Source: Bacteroidales bacterium (GTDB lineage: Bacteria > Bacteroidota > Bacteroidia > Bacteroidales > UBA3663). Taken from it: 64,000 nt of DNA. The notes below the pieces were generated by a model. That model worked only from the letters and a program-made list of their open reading frames with translations. It did not search any database and was not told the DNA's origin. Numbering within the stretch: the stretch's first letter is position 1; each line of letters opens with the position of its first letter. Both the position numbers and the translations under genes were made by a program. Shown piece after piece: positions 1-9,075 of the stretch. The stretch covers positions 1 to 64,000 of the forward strand of contig JAFZBE010000055.1 of assembly GCA_017561935.1 (NCBI GenBank). Reading direction: 5' to 3'.

Positions 1-84
1 TTCAGTAACGCTTTGTCAAGATTTCACTCTTTCAAAGATCGTCGCCTAAGCGCTGAACTTATCGTCTCATCGTTTAAGCGGGTG

Positions 85-116
85 CAAAGATAGGGGATTT
101 TTGAATTCCTTCCAAA
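85..116 (-). promoter_or_regulatory. Bacteroidetes-type promoter firing off the left edge
   Basis: On the minus strand TTTG (113-116) is followed after exactly 20 bases by TATCTTTG (85-92), which matches the Bacteroidetes sigma consensus of TTTG at -33 and TAnnTTTG at -7. The transcript would run leftward through bases 1-78. That leader carries GATCTTTGAAAGAG, which resembles the leader found before rRNA operons in this group, so the downstream gene off the window may be an rRNA operon. The promoter call is solid; the target is a guess. Confidence 0.75.
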
Positions 117-173
117 TTATTTGGGAACTTTTTTTGAAAAAATTATCTTTTGGCCCAAAAACACACGCCCATA

Positions 174-211
174 ACCATTGTTTGACATATTTGTATGACA
201 AAAACAATGGT
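174..211 (-). terminator. Inverted repeat after the MBOAT gene, possible terminator
   Basis: A perfect 10-bp inverted repeat (ACCATTGTTT, 174-183, and AAACAATGGT, 202-211) with an 18-base loop lies 49 bases past the MBOAT stop codon. The T-rich stretch on the leftward side is not directly next to the stem, so termination is only a candidate role. Confidence 0.35.
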
Positions 212-259
212 GATAGCGTTTGAAATCGTGTTGAAAAGTGTAGCGCGAAAAGAAAAAAT

Positions 260-1699
260 CTAGAACTGGTAATAGATGAAAGGCTGGACATTGCTGGTCT
301 GGAACTGCAAAATGAGCTGTATGACGAGAACGAAGATCAGCAACTTGACAATCCAAGGCAAAAGAATAAAGCGTGCCTGCAACCTCAAGAAGCCACGACG
401 GCCAATGGCCTGTGCCGCAAGTGGAACAATAGTGAGCACACACCACCAGGAACGAGCCTTGACAAACGGAATGATATAGGCGATGTCGAAGTCCGTAACC
501 GAACGAGATAGTAGTTGGCAGGCCGATGTCACGCTCTCGATGCGGAAGAAGACCCAGGCGACGGCTACAAAGATGAAAGTAAAGATCACGGCGAGACCAT
601 TCAGCCAACGACTGTCGGGTAGGCGGTTGAGCCATGGCTTGCAGACCTTATGAAGAACAAGTCCCAACCCGTGGATGCCGCCCCACAGGACAAACATCCA
701 CGTGGAGCCATGCCAAAGGCCGGCTACAAGCATCGTAATAAAATTATTTAAATAGGTACGTACGCGCGAACAACGATTGCCTCCCATCGGGATATATATA
801 TAGTCGCGAAACCACGTGGAAAGCGAGATATGCCAACGATGCCAGAACTCGGAAGGAGATGATGCGCTATAAGGAAAAGAAAAATTCTCGGGCAAATGGA
901 AACCCATCATCGCTGCTATGCCGATACTAATGTCGCTATAGCCTGAGAAATCACAATAAATCTGTACGGTATAGCCGAGAATGCCCATCACGCACTCGAA
1001 ACCAGAATAGGTAATGGGGCTGGAGAAGACCCAATCGTTATACTGGGAAATGTAATCAGCAATGACACACTTCTTCAGAAGTCCGATCATCACCAGCCAT
1101 AAGCCCATGTAAAGGCAGCGTTCGGAAACCTTGGCCGGTTTGCGGATTTGTGGCAACAAGGTCTGAGCTCGTGTAATGGGGCCGGCCAAGAGCAAGGGGA
1201 AGAACGAGAGATAGAAGAGGAACTCCAGGAATGAGACTTTCATCGTAAACCTGCCGCGATAGACATCAACAACATAGCTGATGGCCTGGAAGGTGAAGAA
1301 CGAGATGCCAATGGGCAACGCCATATTCAGCAAACTGAAGTTGCTTGCTATGATAGTATTGAGCGATGAGAGGAAGAAATTGGTATATTTGAAGTAAAGG
1401 AGAGGCGACAATATCACAATGACGGCCACAGCTGACATCAGCCTGTCCTTCCAACTGTGGGTCGGAGCGGAGTCTGCCCCCTTGTGTATCCCAGCCAACA
1501 CACGACCAGTGCACCATGCCACCAATGCTACCGCAGGAAGCAACAGCATCATCCACCCATTGGCAAGATAGAAGAACAGCAAACTAAAGGCCGTGACGTA
1601 GAGCACCATGCCCATCCGACTGTAACGACGAACGAACGCATAAATGGCCAGGAAGAAAATGAAAACCAGCCAAAAGGTGATGTCAGAAAATAGAAGCAT
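260..1699 (-). CDS. MBOAT-family membrane O-acyltransferase (AlgI/DltB-like)
   Basis: A 479-residue polytopic membrane protein of the MBOAT family, which moves acyl groups, usually acetyl, across the inner membrane for attachment to polysaccharide. The family motif is clear: GLWHG with His330, and GGIHG with His343, the position of the conserved catalytic histidine. The FWHRWHISLS segment is typical of the AlgI/DltB branch. The start at 1699 (MLLFSDITFWL) is 4 bases after the stop of the upstream SGNH gene; an upstream start at 1741 would overlap that gene and add a non-hydrophobic stretch. The tight pairing with an SGNH protein is the usual arrangement of two-component O-acetylation systems (AlgI with AlgJ/AlgX). 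The acceptor polymer cannot be told from the sequence. Confidence 0.9.
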   Translation of the reverse strand: MLLFSDITFWLVFIFFLAIYAFVRRYSRMGMVLYVTAFSLLFFYLANGWMMLLLPAVALVAWCTGRVLAGIHKGADSAPTHSWKDRLMSAVAVIVILSPLLYFKYTNFFLSSLNTIIASNFSLLNMALPIGISFFTFQAISYVVDVYRGRFTMKVSFLEFLFYLSFFPLLLAGPITRAQTLLPQIRKPAKVSERCLYMGLWLVMIGLLKKCVIADYISQYNDWVFSSPITYSGFECVMGILGYTVQIYCDFSGYSDISIGIAAMMGFHLPENFSFPYSASSPSEFWHRWHISLSTWFRDYIYIPMGGNRCSRVRTYLNNFITMLVAGLWHGSTWMFVLWGGIHGLGLVLHKVCKPWLNRLPDSRWLNGLAVIFTFIFVAVAWVFFRIESVTSACQLLSRSVTDFDIAYIIPFVKARSWWCVLTIVPLAAQAIGRRGFLRLQARFILLPWIVKLLIFVLVIQLILQFQTSNVQPFIYYQF

Positions 1700-1703
1700 T
1701 TTG

Positions 1704-2630
1704 CTATCTGGGTGGCCGCAACATATATTGATGATATACACGACGACGTGTCTGGGTGGGACGATCCATCTTGAGCGGATTTCTTGCTGCCGAACTGTTC
1801 AGCCAATTGGCTATAGTGTCCATCCACAATGCAGCAGCACTACGTGAGGGATGCATATTGTCCTCGGCTCGATCGAGTTCAAGGTCACGACTGTCGAAGA
1901 ACCGTCCCTCACCCACTCCTTTGCGGATAAGGTCGTTGATACCGGTGTCCTTCTTCCAGTTGGGCGGACCGATCCAAAGGAATGGACGGTCACCGATGCG
2001 TTCGACGATGGTGGCGATATACTTCTCGCGCTTGGCCAAATCACGGACAAACAACTCGTTGCTGCCCAGACAAAGTATGACGTAGTCAGGCTTGATGCGA
2101 TTGAGGAAATATTGCAGCGTGTCGGTGGTGGCCCAAAGCTTGGTGGAGGAACTGTACCAGATGATGCTCGACAGGTCATAACCATTCTCGAGCGTATAAT
2201 CACACAAACGCTTGGCCAACCACTCGAGCATCGAATCGCCGAAGATCATGATGCGGAATTTCGTGAGGTCGGGCTTATGAACCTTGATCTCCTTGATAGG
2301 CTCCTCTTCGGGGGGGATGGCAGTATCGGGGAAGTTAAGGGTGGGAGAAACAGGAGTTCCGGGAACTATGGGAGAAATGGAATCGATATAAGTTATGAGG
2401 GATGAGGAATCGATGGGAGAGGTGGCTACACTATCAGAACGGATAATCACAGACGAAGAGGGCTCATTGTCTGACTCGACAAACAGCATCGGGAACATCC
2501 GTTTCACACCAGACAAGTCTGCCTTTTCAAGCACGACGTCGCCCGAGCCAATCTCGAGCGACGACAAGGCATACCCCATGACCAGGGCCATGGGGATGAG
2601 AAGGAGAAGGATTATCTTGGCGTAACTCAT
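1704..2630 (-). CDS. SGNH-hydrolase-fold protein, partner of the MBOAT acyltransferase
   Basis: This 308-residue protein has an N-terminal membrane anchor (residues about 4-20), a Ser/Pro/Thr-rich spacer to about residue 120, and an SGNH domain. Block I is FGDSM with Ser133, block III is GSNE, and block V is DNMH with Asp257 and His260, so the catalytic set looks intact. Ordered just before the MBOAT gene with 4 bases between them, it probably accepts the acyl group outside the membrane and passes it to a polysaccharide, as AlgJ/AlgX-type proteins do. It could instead be a deacetylase. The spacer and anchor fit a periplasmic enzyme tethered near the MBOAT channel. Confidence 0.8.
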   Translation of the reverse strand: MSYAKIILLLLIPMALVMGYALSSLEIGSGDVVLEKADLSGVKRMFPMLFVESDNEPSSSVIIRSDSVATSPIDSSSLITYIDSISPIVPGTPVSPTLNFPDTAIPPEEEPIKEIKVHKPDLTKFRIMIFGDSMLEWLAKRLCDYTLENGYDLSSIIWYSSSTKLWATTDTLQYFLNRIKPDYVILCLGSNELFVRDLAKREKYIATIVERIGDRPFLWIGPPNWKKDTGINDLIRKGVGEGRFFDSRDLELDRAEDNMHPSRSAAALWMDTIANWLNSSAARNPLKMDRPTQTRRRVYHQYMLRPPR

Positions 2631-2640
2631 AGATTATAAT

Positions 2641-2694
2641 AAGGGACATTTGTTTATAGCGCCTATATTTCGATAAGTAAAGGTAATGTCCCTT
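2641..2694. repeat. 10-bp inverted repeat between GH3 and SGNH genes
   Basis: AAGGGACATT (2641-2650) and AATGTCCCTT (2685-2694) are perfect inverted arms around a 34-base loop, between the GH3 stop and the SGNH start. It could end or attenuate the GH3 operon transcript, but no clear T-run follows. Confidence 0.4.
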
Positions 2695-2730
2695 CAAATC
2701 CCATATATCACTAAATATCCTTCATTCCCC

Positions 2731-5064
2731 TTAATGAGCATACTTCTGCACACGAGCATCGTTGATGACTCCGCTCCAGTTCAAGCCGTAGGCGAAACGA
2801 TAGGTGTTACCATCAGCATCCTTGTAGCACTCGAAGTCGTGGGCAACATCCTCGCATTGCTCTTCGACAGCCTTCATGCTGACAGGCATATCCATCGGAA
2901 GCAAGCCCGACGGCTCAACCTTGCCACTGACAATGTCAAGCACCACCTGGTTCTCGACCGTGAAGGTAAGCAACAAGGCATCGGCTGCTGCTTCGAACTC
3001 CGACACCACTACGGGACGTCCTGTATTGAGGGCAACAATGACAGGTTTTTTGCCCATTTGTTTCCTGGTATCGAGAACGAGTTTCATGTCATCCTTATTG
3101 GCCGTCTTGACCGTTTTGCCACGATAGGAGCGGTTGGTGAAATTCTCCTTGGGATCGCCACCTGCAATACTGGTCTTACGAGCGAAGGTGGCCGTGTAGT
3201 CGTTGTATTGCAAGCTGATGGGCACATATCCATTGCCGCCCTTGTTGCGATCGGCCACATCATAGCCGCCGCCCGATGAGGGTTCGTTGATGAGCACCAA
3301 GGCAAAGTCGGCATCCTTCGGATTATCGACCACATTGAAATACTTCTTCACAAGGTCGAGACTAATAGGATAATCCCACTTATCCTCGCCCGTCGGGCCA
3401 AAGAAGCCCATTGCCCTCACAAAGTGACGCTTGGGAATAAAGACATTCTTCTTCTCGGCCATCGGGAGCGTTTTGTCATGGTTCTTCAGCATGACAACCG
3501 ACTTCTGCTGAACGTCATAACCAGCCTCCATGTACTCCGGACAACCAACGATAGCGGTCGTCTCGGCGGGGTCGAGATAGGGATTCTCGAACAGACCTAC
3601 ACGGAAGACATTGAGCAAAAGACGATAGGCAGACTTCTGGAAACGCTCGTTAGCACTCTCCTTGCCATACTTATCAACCCACATCTGATAGGCTTCGAGC
3701 ACAGGGCCCTTGTCGTTCTGACCGCCGAACTGATCGACACCCGACTCAAGGATCATGAAGTGACGCTCAGCGACAGGCACATTTTCGACGCCCCAGCACA
3801 TGCCACCGAAGCCTTCGACGGCATTGTTGTCGAACATGATGTTCCAATCGGTGCAAGCCACGCCATCGAAATGATACTTCTCGCGGAGTTGCTCGGTAAT
3901 CATCCACTTGCTGTAGCTACCGCCCACATTCTCGCCCGACGGGCTCTGGTTCCAAAGGATGCTGTAGATAGGCATCACGGCCGAAGCCATGCCTGTACCA
4001 TCGTCAAGCTTGAACGATCCTTCGGTGAAAGGCTTCAGATGCTCCTCGAGATTGTTGCCCGGATAGACGGCATACTTACCATAGCAGAAATGAGAATCAC
4101 GACCACCCTCCTGGGCACCGTAACCATACCAATGCTTTACCATGGCATTCACCGACTCGTAGCCCCAGGCTCCCTCGACGGACTTGTCGGCAGGAGAGGT
4201 CTGGAATCCATCGCAATAGGCGCGGGCCATGTCGGTAGCAAGGTTCGAATCGTCGCCGAACGTGCCGCTGAAACGGCTCCAACGCGGATCGGTAGCAATG
4301 TCAACCTGTGGAGAAAGGGCCGTAGCAATGCCCAATGCACGATATTCCTTCGAAGCAATCTGGCCAAACAGCTTCATCACTGCCGGGTCAAAAGTGGCAG
4401 CAATGCCAAGCGAAGAAGGCCACAAGGAAATGGTTCCGCCTGCGCCATAGTTGTATTCGGCATCGGCCGACACCGTGTGACGCGGGTCGGAACTGTTGTT
4501 GGCAGGGATACCATGACCCAAACCTTCGACGAAAGCCTGAACATTATTATTCCACTTGGCAGCAACTTCGGGACTCTCGACCGTAGTTACCAGGACCGCA
4601 CGAAGATTATCCTCGTCGAGGAACTTCTTTTGCTGATCGGTGAGGTCGGCACTCGTCAAGCCGCTTTCAGCAAGGGTTGTACCATTGTAGGTCGAACCAC
4701 GGAAGTGTCCCGAACCCGTTGTGCCAGGGATAGACTGATGGGCGGAATAGAGCATCAGGCCCGCAATCTCTTCGACGGAAAGCTGAGCTGCCAAATCCTT
4801 TGCACGCTCTTCGGGCGTAAGACGCCAATCCTCATACTTGTCGAGCTTTCCATCGCGGTTCAAGTCCTTGAACTTGTATCCATTCTGTTCAAGTAGTTGC
4901 ACACCCGACTGTGGAGAATATCCTAACGTTGCGCCACCCTTCTGGACCACGAGATTATACTGACCCATCGGCTTCTCCTCAAACTTGGAGCTACACGATG
5001 CGAGACTCAGGGCCATGCATCCACAAAGTGCGGCAACTGCAAAAATGTGATGATTCATTTTCAT
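2731..5064 (-). CDS. Glycoside hydrolase family 3 lipoprotein
   Basis: A 777-residue GH3 enzyme with a lipoprotein signal ending in LSLASC (Cys24), so probably held in the outer membrane or periplasm. The N-terminal barrel shows the GH3 signatures PRWSRFSGTFGDD, KHWYGYGAQEGGRDSH and the nucleophile motif CTDWN (Asp406), followed by the alpha/beta sandwich and a C-terminal FnIII-like end. GH3 members release terminal beta-linked glucose, xylose, arabinose or related residues by a retaining mechanism; the exact substrate is unknown. It is the last gene of the operon with the isomerase, kinase and transketolase, 28 bases after the isomerase, so it probably frees the sugar that those enzymes process. 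A start at the third codon (5058) is equally possible. Confidence 0.9.
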   Translation of the reverse strand: MKMNHHIFAVAALCGCMALSLASCSSKFEEKPMGQYNLVVQKGGATLGYSPQSGVQLLEQNGYKFKDLNRDGKLDKYEDWRLTPEERAKDLAAQLSVEEIAGLMLYSAHQSIPGTTGSGHFRGSTYNGTTLAESGLTSADLTDQQKKFLDEDNLRAVLVTTVESPEVAAKWNNNVQAFVEGLGHGIPANNSSDPRHTVSADAEYNYGAGGTISLWPSSLGIAATFDPAVMKLFGQIASKEYRALGIATALSPQVDIATDPRWSRFSGTFGDDSNLATDMARAYCDGFQTSPADKSVEGAWGYESVNAMVKHWYGYGAQEGGRDSHFCYGKYAVYPGNNLEEHLKPFTEGSFKLDDGTGMASAVMPIYSILWNQSPSGENVGGSYSKWMITEQLREKYHFDGVACTDWNIMFDNNAVEGFGGMCWGVENVPVAERHFMILESGVDQFGGQNDKGPVLEAYQMWVDKYGKESANERFQKSAYRLLLNVFRVGLFENPYLDPAETTAIVGCPEYMEAGYDVQQKSVVMLKNHDKTLPMAEKKNVFIPKRHFVRAMGFFGPTGEDKWDYPISLDLVKKYFNVVDNPKDADFALVLINEPSSGGGYDVADRNKGGNGYVPISLQYNDYTATFARKTSIAGGDPKENFTNRSYRGKTVKTANKDDMKLVLDTRKQMGKKPVIVALNTGRPVVVSEFEAAADALLLTFTVENQVVLDIVSGKVEPSGLLPMDMPVSMKAVEEQCEDVAHDFECYKDADGNTYRFAYGLNWSGVINDARVQKYAH

Positions 5065-5092
5065 GGTTTTATGGATAAAATTCTATGTGTAA

Positions 5093-6517
5093 TTATTCAT
5101 GAACATAAAGATCCCAACCCAGATAGTTCTCGAGAGCATCGGCAATGATGTCAGCCACATCGCCGCGTACAAGGGCAACATGATGTTCGAAGCCGTTGCG
5201 ACAAACGTGCTTCATCAGCTTTTGGAGGTTATCGACCTTGGTGACGGCGATACAGCCATCCATGCCATAGGGATCGTTGGTAATCTTGCCCTCGCCTACG
5301 TAAGCACGGATCTTGCCGGCAGCGTCGTCGGTCGAAATACGGAAGAAGGTGAAGTCGCCCTCGCTGACCTTGGCATCCACGGCACCAAAGGTGCGCACCT
5401 TGCCGAGAGTGCGTCCAAGCACGCCAAGCGGTGTGAGCTTGAGGTCGTTGTTACCAATGAACGAGCGTGGGAAGTTGCCGCAGTGGGTGCAGACACACTT
5501 GTTGCGGTCGTCAGCGAAGTTGTTGTTCCAGTCGGCCAAAGCAGGAGCGTTACCCGAAGCCAGACGAAGCGCCAGCATCGAAACGGCACCCGTGATGTCG
5601 GTCTCACAAGCACAAGGGATACCCATATCACCGAGCATCGCCATGGTGATACAGGGAGCACAACCGTAGTTCTGCTCCAGCGAATCCCAGCACTGGAGTG
5701 CCAGGGCATCGACCTTGTTGTCGCGTACCCAAGACTCAACCGCTACGCCGAATTTGGCCTGTACACGCAGTTTCTCCTGATATTCGGCTGGCACCTTGGC
5801 GTACGCATGGATATCCTTCAGCTTCTGGAGCAAAGTCGGGTCGTCATCGGTAATCTTCTGAGCTGCAAAAAGAATCTCCGACAAGTCAGCAGGTACCACT
5901 GTGATACCGCTGCGCTGAAGAAGCTTCTCGCTGGCACGACAGGTGTTGAAACCGAGGGGACGTGTGCCAATCTGACCGATACGGCTGTGACGCAGACCAC
6001 ATACTACGCGGCAGATGCCGGCAAACTTATCCACATCCTGCTTGAACTCTTCGCTATAGATGCTGTAGGTGTGGAGGCTAGTAAGGGAGAAGGGGATGCC
6101 GTACTGATAGAGATTGTTGCAAACCGAAATCTTGCCGCAGAACGCGTCACGACGGCTGTCAAGATCGACCTTATCGTTCTCGTCGTCACAAGCCTGGACG
6201 AGCACAGGCACATTGAGTTCAGCACGGAAGATGGTATTGATAATACCAATCTCGTAACCGAAATTAGGAAGGCTCACCAGAATACCATCAATCACATCGC
6301 GGTGTGCGCGAAACAGTTCCGCATTCTTGATACCATCCTCGAGTGTCTCAATGGAGCTCGATCCCGTCGGGGTAGCATCCTCGGGAAGGATGACATATTC
6401 ATAACCTTTCTCGTCGAGTGTTTTAAGCAACTGCTTCTTTACGTCTCTTGCGAGTTCAGAGTTGAAATAGGCGCGTGTGCCAATGATCACGCCGAAACAA
6501 ACTTTACCGTTTTTCAT
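5093..6517 (-). CDS. FucI/AraA-superfamily sugar isomerase
   Basis: This 474-residue protein belongs to the L-fucose/L-arabinose isomerase superfamily: a Rossmann-like N-terminal half (KVCFGVIIGTRAYF), a middle domain with GQIGTRPLGFNTC, and a C-terminal substrate/metal domain with ACETDITGAVSMLAL and the Cys-rich CVCTHCGNFP. The glutamate and aspartate in ACETD occupy the usual metal-ligand region. Such enzymes interconvert aldoses and ketoses in the cytoplasm. It sits between an FGGY kinase (22 bases upstream) and the GH3 gene, so an aldose to ketose to ketose-phosphate route is implied. With the two-subunit transketolase this suggests apiose, but the substrate is inferred from context only. 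Confidence 0.85.
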   Translation of the reverse strand: MKNGKVCFGVIIGTRAYFNSELARDVKKQLLKTLDEKGYEYVILPEDATPTGSSSIETLEDGIKNAELFRAHRDVIDGILVSLPNFGYEIGIINTIFRAELNVPVLVQACDDENDKVDLDSRRDAFCGKISVCNNLYQYGIPFSLTSLHTYSIYSEEFKQDVDKFAGICRVVCGLRHSRIGQIGTRPLGFNTCRASEKLLQRSGITVVPADLSEILFAAQKITDDDPTLLQKLKDIHAYAKVPAEYQEKLRVQAKFGVAVESWVRDNKVDALALQCWDSLEQNYGCAPCITMAMLGDMGIPCACETDITGAVSMLALRLASGNAPALADWNNNFADDRNKCVCTHCGNFPRSFIGNNDLKLTPLGVLGRTLGKVRTFGAVDAKVSEGDFTFFRISTDDAAGKIRAYVGEGKITNDPYGMDGCIAVTKVDNLQKLMKHVCRNGFEHHVALVRGDVADIIADALENYLGWDLYVHE

Positions 6518-6539
6518 ATTTGTATTGTTAAGTTAATTG

Positions 6540-8018
6540 TTATTTGATCAAATGTTCCACCGCCCGACGCCAGGCCGAATACACTTCCGAAGTTTCCTCG
6601 ATAGGAGCGGGGGTGATGCGCTTGACAATGTTCTTCAGTCGACTTACGTCGTCGGGCTTGGTCCAAACGCCGCGTGCAAAACCGTTCACAACGACAGCTC
6701 CCAAGGCCGAAGCGTCCTCGACGTCGGTGCAGACGATGTCGGCATCCAAAAGGTCGGCCTGGAACTGCATCAAGAACTTGTTGCCCGTGGGGCCGCCATC
6801 GGCACTGAGTTCGCTGATGGTAATGCCCGTAGTACCTGTCATTGCCTTCACAAGGTCAGTAACCTGGTAAGCAATGCTCTCGACAGCGGCACGTACAATA
6901 TGGGCGCGAGTTGTGTTAAATGTCATCCCCACGATGGCCGCCTTCACCTGGTCCTGCCACCACGGAGCGCCAAGCCCCGAGAATGCGGGAACGAAATAGA
7001 CGCCTCCGTTACTATCGACACTATTGGCAATGGCCTCCGTCTCGGCAGGGCTGTTGATGAGCTTCATCTGGTCGGCCATCCACTTCAATGTGGCTCCCGT
7101 GCTGTAAATGTTGCCTTCATAGGCATAATAGGTCTTGCCGAGAATTGAAAAGCCGATCGAGGTAACGAGACCTTCGGGAGCCTTGTGGGGTTCTTCGCCA
7201 ATGTTGAGCATCACCGACGAACCTGTGCCGTAGGTCACCTTGCCGGTCCCTGCGTCGAAGCACATCTGGCCGATCAGTGCGCCATGCGAGTCGCCCAGAA
7301 CTCCTGCGATTTCAATGGGAGCCTCGAATAAACCCTCCACCGTTGTCTCGCCATACCGCGCATCACATGGGCGTGGTTCGGGCAAAGCTGCCAAAGGGAT
7401 GCCGGTGGCCTTGAGCAAATCGGTGTCCCAGACAAGCCGGTAGATGTTGAACACCATCGTACGGCTCGCGTTCGTGTAGTCGGTGGCAAAAGTCCTGCCC
7501 GAAGTAAGTTTCCAGACCAGCCAGCAGTCGATGGTACCGACGAGGAGCTCTCCCGCCTCGGCCTTGGCACGTGCTCCCTCGACGTTATCGAGTATCCAGC
7601 GTATCTTGCTGGCACAAAAGTTGGGATCGACCTTCAAACCCGTACGCTGCTCGACGAGCTGCTCCATGCCCTCCACCTTGCGCCACGAGCGACAAAGTTC
7701 GGCGCCACGTGTATCCTGCCAAACCAACGCGTGATAGACAGGCTTGCCCGTCTGTTTGTCCCAAGCCACGACGGTCTCGCGTTGGTTGGTGATGGCAAGG
7801 GTATATTGCGGAGCATCGGGGTCGCGGCCTTCGAGCAGCTGACCGATGGCCTTGATGGTGTTTCCGTAGATCTCCTCGGCATCATGCTCTACCCATCCCG
7901 CTTGGGGATAATACTGTTGATGAACCACCGAGGAACGTTTGAGGAGTCTGCACTGCTCGTCGAAGAGGAGCGCCTTAGTGGCCGATGTGCTTTGGTCAAT
8001 AGAAATGATGTATTTCAT
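6540..8018 (-). CDS. FGGY-family carbohydrate kinase, glycerol-kinase-like
   Basis: A 492-residue FGGY kinase with both actin-like domains. The N-terminal phosphate loop is SIDQSTSATKALLFD, the substrate segment is GTIDCWLVWKLTSGR and DYTNASRTMVFNI, and the C-terminal nucleotide site includes VTYGTGSSVMLN and ELSADGGPTGN. These sequences are closest to glycerol kinase, but the setting (sugar isomerase downstream, transketolase upstream, DeoR regulator) argues for a ketose substrate. Phosphorylation of a branched or linear ketopentose, such as apulose, would feed the transketolase. A plain glycerol kinase is the main alternative. A 109-base gap with no clear promoter separates it from the transketolase genes. 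Confidence 0.88.
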   Translation of the reverse strand: MKYIISIDQSTSATKALLFDEQCRLLKRSSVVHQQYYPQAGWVEHDAEEIYGNTIKAIGQLLEGRDPDAPQYTLAITNQRETVVAWDKQTGKPVYHALVWQDTRGAELCRSWRKVEGMEQLVEQRTGLKVDPNFCASKIRWILDNVEGARAKAEAGELLVGTIDCWLVWKLTSGRTFATDYTNASRTMVFNIYRLVWDTDLLKATGIPLAALPEPRPCDARYGETTVEGLFEAPIEIAGVLGDSHGALIGQMCFDAGTGKVTYGTGSSVMLNIGEEPHKAPEGLVTSIGFSILGKTYYAYEGNIYSTGATLKWMADQMKLINSPAETEAIANSVDSNGGVYFVPAFSGLGAPWWQDQVKAAIVGMTFNTTRAHIVRAAVESIAYQVTDLVKAMTGTTGITISELSADGGPTGNKFLMQFQADLLDADIVCTDVEDASALGAVVVNGFARGVWTKPDDVSRLKNIVKRITPAPIEETSEVYSAWRRAVEHLIK

Positions 8019-8127
8019 ATCCTTTTTTCATTAACACGAATTATCATGAATGTCCATGTATTTTTATGCCAGTACGGAACTTAATTCAATTAAAGATAAT
8101 TATATGGCGATTCGTGTTTCTTCTTTA

Positions 8128-9072
8128 TCATGATCCCAGCAGCTTCTTGGCGGCACGATAAATGCCTTCGTAGTCGAAGCCATAATGATGGAACACTTCG
8201 AGCGGCTTGGCATGGATGACGTTCTCGTCGGGCACGCCAAGGATACGCATCCTGACAGGACACTCCTGCGCAGTCACCTCGGCCACCGAAGCCCCAAGCC
8301 CGCCGAAGATGCTGTGCTCCTCGGCCGTGACGATGGCACCCGTCTCGCAGGCGGCCTTCACGACGGCCTCCTTGTCGAAGGGCTTGAGCGTGTGCATGTC
8401 GAGCACGCGGGCCCCGATACCATCCTTCGCCAGCATGTCGGCGGCCTCCACGCAGTGCGCCACGGTCTCGCCACAGCCTATCAGCGTGATGTCGTTGCCC
8501 TTGCGCAGGGTATTGGCCTTACCAGGGATGAATTCGAAGTTGTCGTCGTCATAAACATCTGGCACCGCATTGCGGCCCACACGCACATAGGCTGGCTTGT
8601 CGTGATTCACCAGATATTGGCAAAGCTTGCGGCTTTCGCGGGCATCGCAGGGCAGGTACACCTCAATGCCTGGGAAGGTGCGAAGCACAGCAATGTCGTG
8701 TAGGCTGTGATGGGTAGCACCCAACTGGCTATAGGCCACGCCACCGCTTACACCGATGATCTTCACTGGCATCTGGCTATAGGCCATATCTACCTTGACC
8801 TGCTCCAGGCTGCGGGCCACATAGAAGCATGCGGGACCGAAAACAAACACCTTCTTACCCGTAGATGCAAGACCAGCCGAAATGCCGACGGAGTTCTGCT
8901 CAGCAATGCCCACCTCAATAAACTGCTCGGGCAGGGTCTTGGCAAAGTCATCCAACGTGGCCGAACCCGTCGCATCGGATGTCACGACTACGATATCCTT
9001 ATCGTTCTGACCCAGTTCAACAAGGGTGCTGGTAATGCTCTTGCGGCATGGAATATTATTAATCTCTTTCAT
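8128..9072 (-). CDS. Transketolase, C-terminal subunit
   Basis: This 314-residue protein covers the pyrimidine-binding and C-terminal domains of transketolase. The catalytic glutamate lies in FIEVGIAEQN, and later segments (GATHHSLHDIAVLRTFPG, ITLIGCGETV, VTAEEHSIFGGLG) are typical. It forms the active enzyme with the N-terminal subunit encoded 3 bases upstream, cofactor thiamine diphosphate. Split transketolases are common in gut bacteria; most are linked to specific sugars rather than the core pentose phosphate pathway. Here the operon with isomerase and FGGY kinase suggests cleavage of a ketose phosphate such as apulose 4-phosphate (the AptA/AptB-type reaction). Confidence 0.92.
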   Translation of the reverse strand: MKEINNIPCRKSITSTLVELGQNDKDIVVVTSDATGSATLDDFAKTLPEQFIEVGIAEQNSVGISAGLASTGKKVFVFGPACFYVARSLEQVKVDMAYSQMPVKIIGVSGGVAYSQLGATHHSLHDIAVLRTFPGIEVYLPCDARESRKLCQYLVNHDKPAYVRVGRNAVPDVYDDDNFEFIPGKANTLRKGNDITLIGCGETVAHCVEAADMLAKDGIGARVLDMHTLKPFDKEAVVKAACETGAIVTAEEHSIFGGLGASVAEVTAQECPVRMRILGVPDENVIHAKPLEVFHHYGFDYEGIYRAAKKLLGS

Positions 9073-9075
9073 ATC

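Noticed and set aside
3424..4896. Long plus-strand open frame opposite the GH3 gene
   Set aside because: The minus strand encodes GH3 with catalytic motifs across the whole stretch; the opposite frame has no family features.
5099..6547. Plus-strand open frame of 482 codons opposite the isomerase
   Set aside because: It mirrors the isomerase gene and shows no recognisable motifs; long antisense frames are common at this base composition.
8033..8118. 9-bp inverted repeat (AACACGAAT / ATTCGTGTT) in the gap before the kinase gene
   Set aside because: The loop is 68 bases and there is no T-run or conserved RNA pattern; likely chance in an A/T-rich gap.
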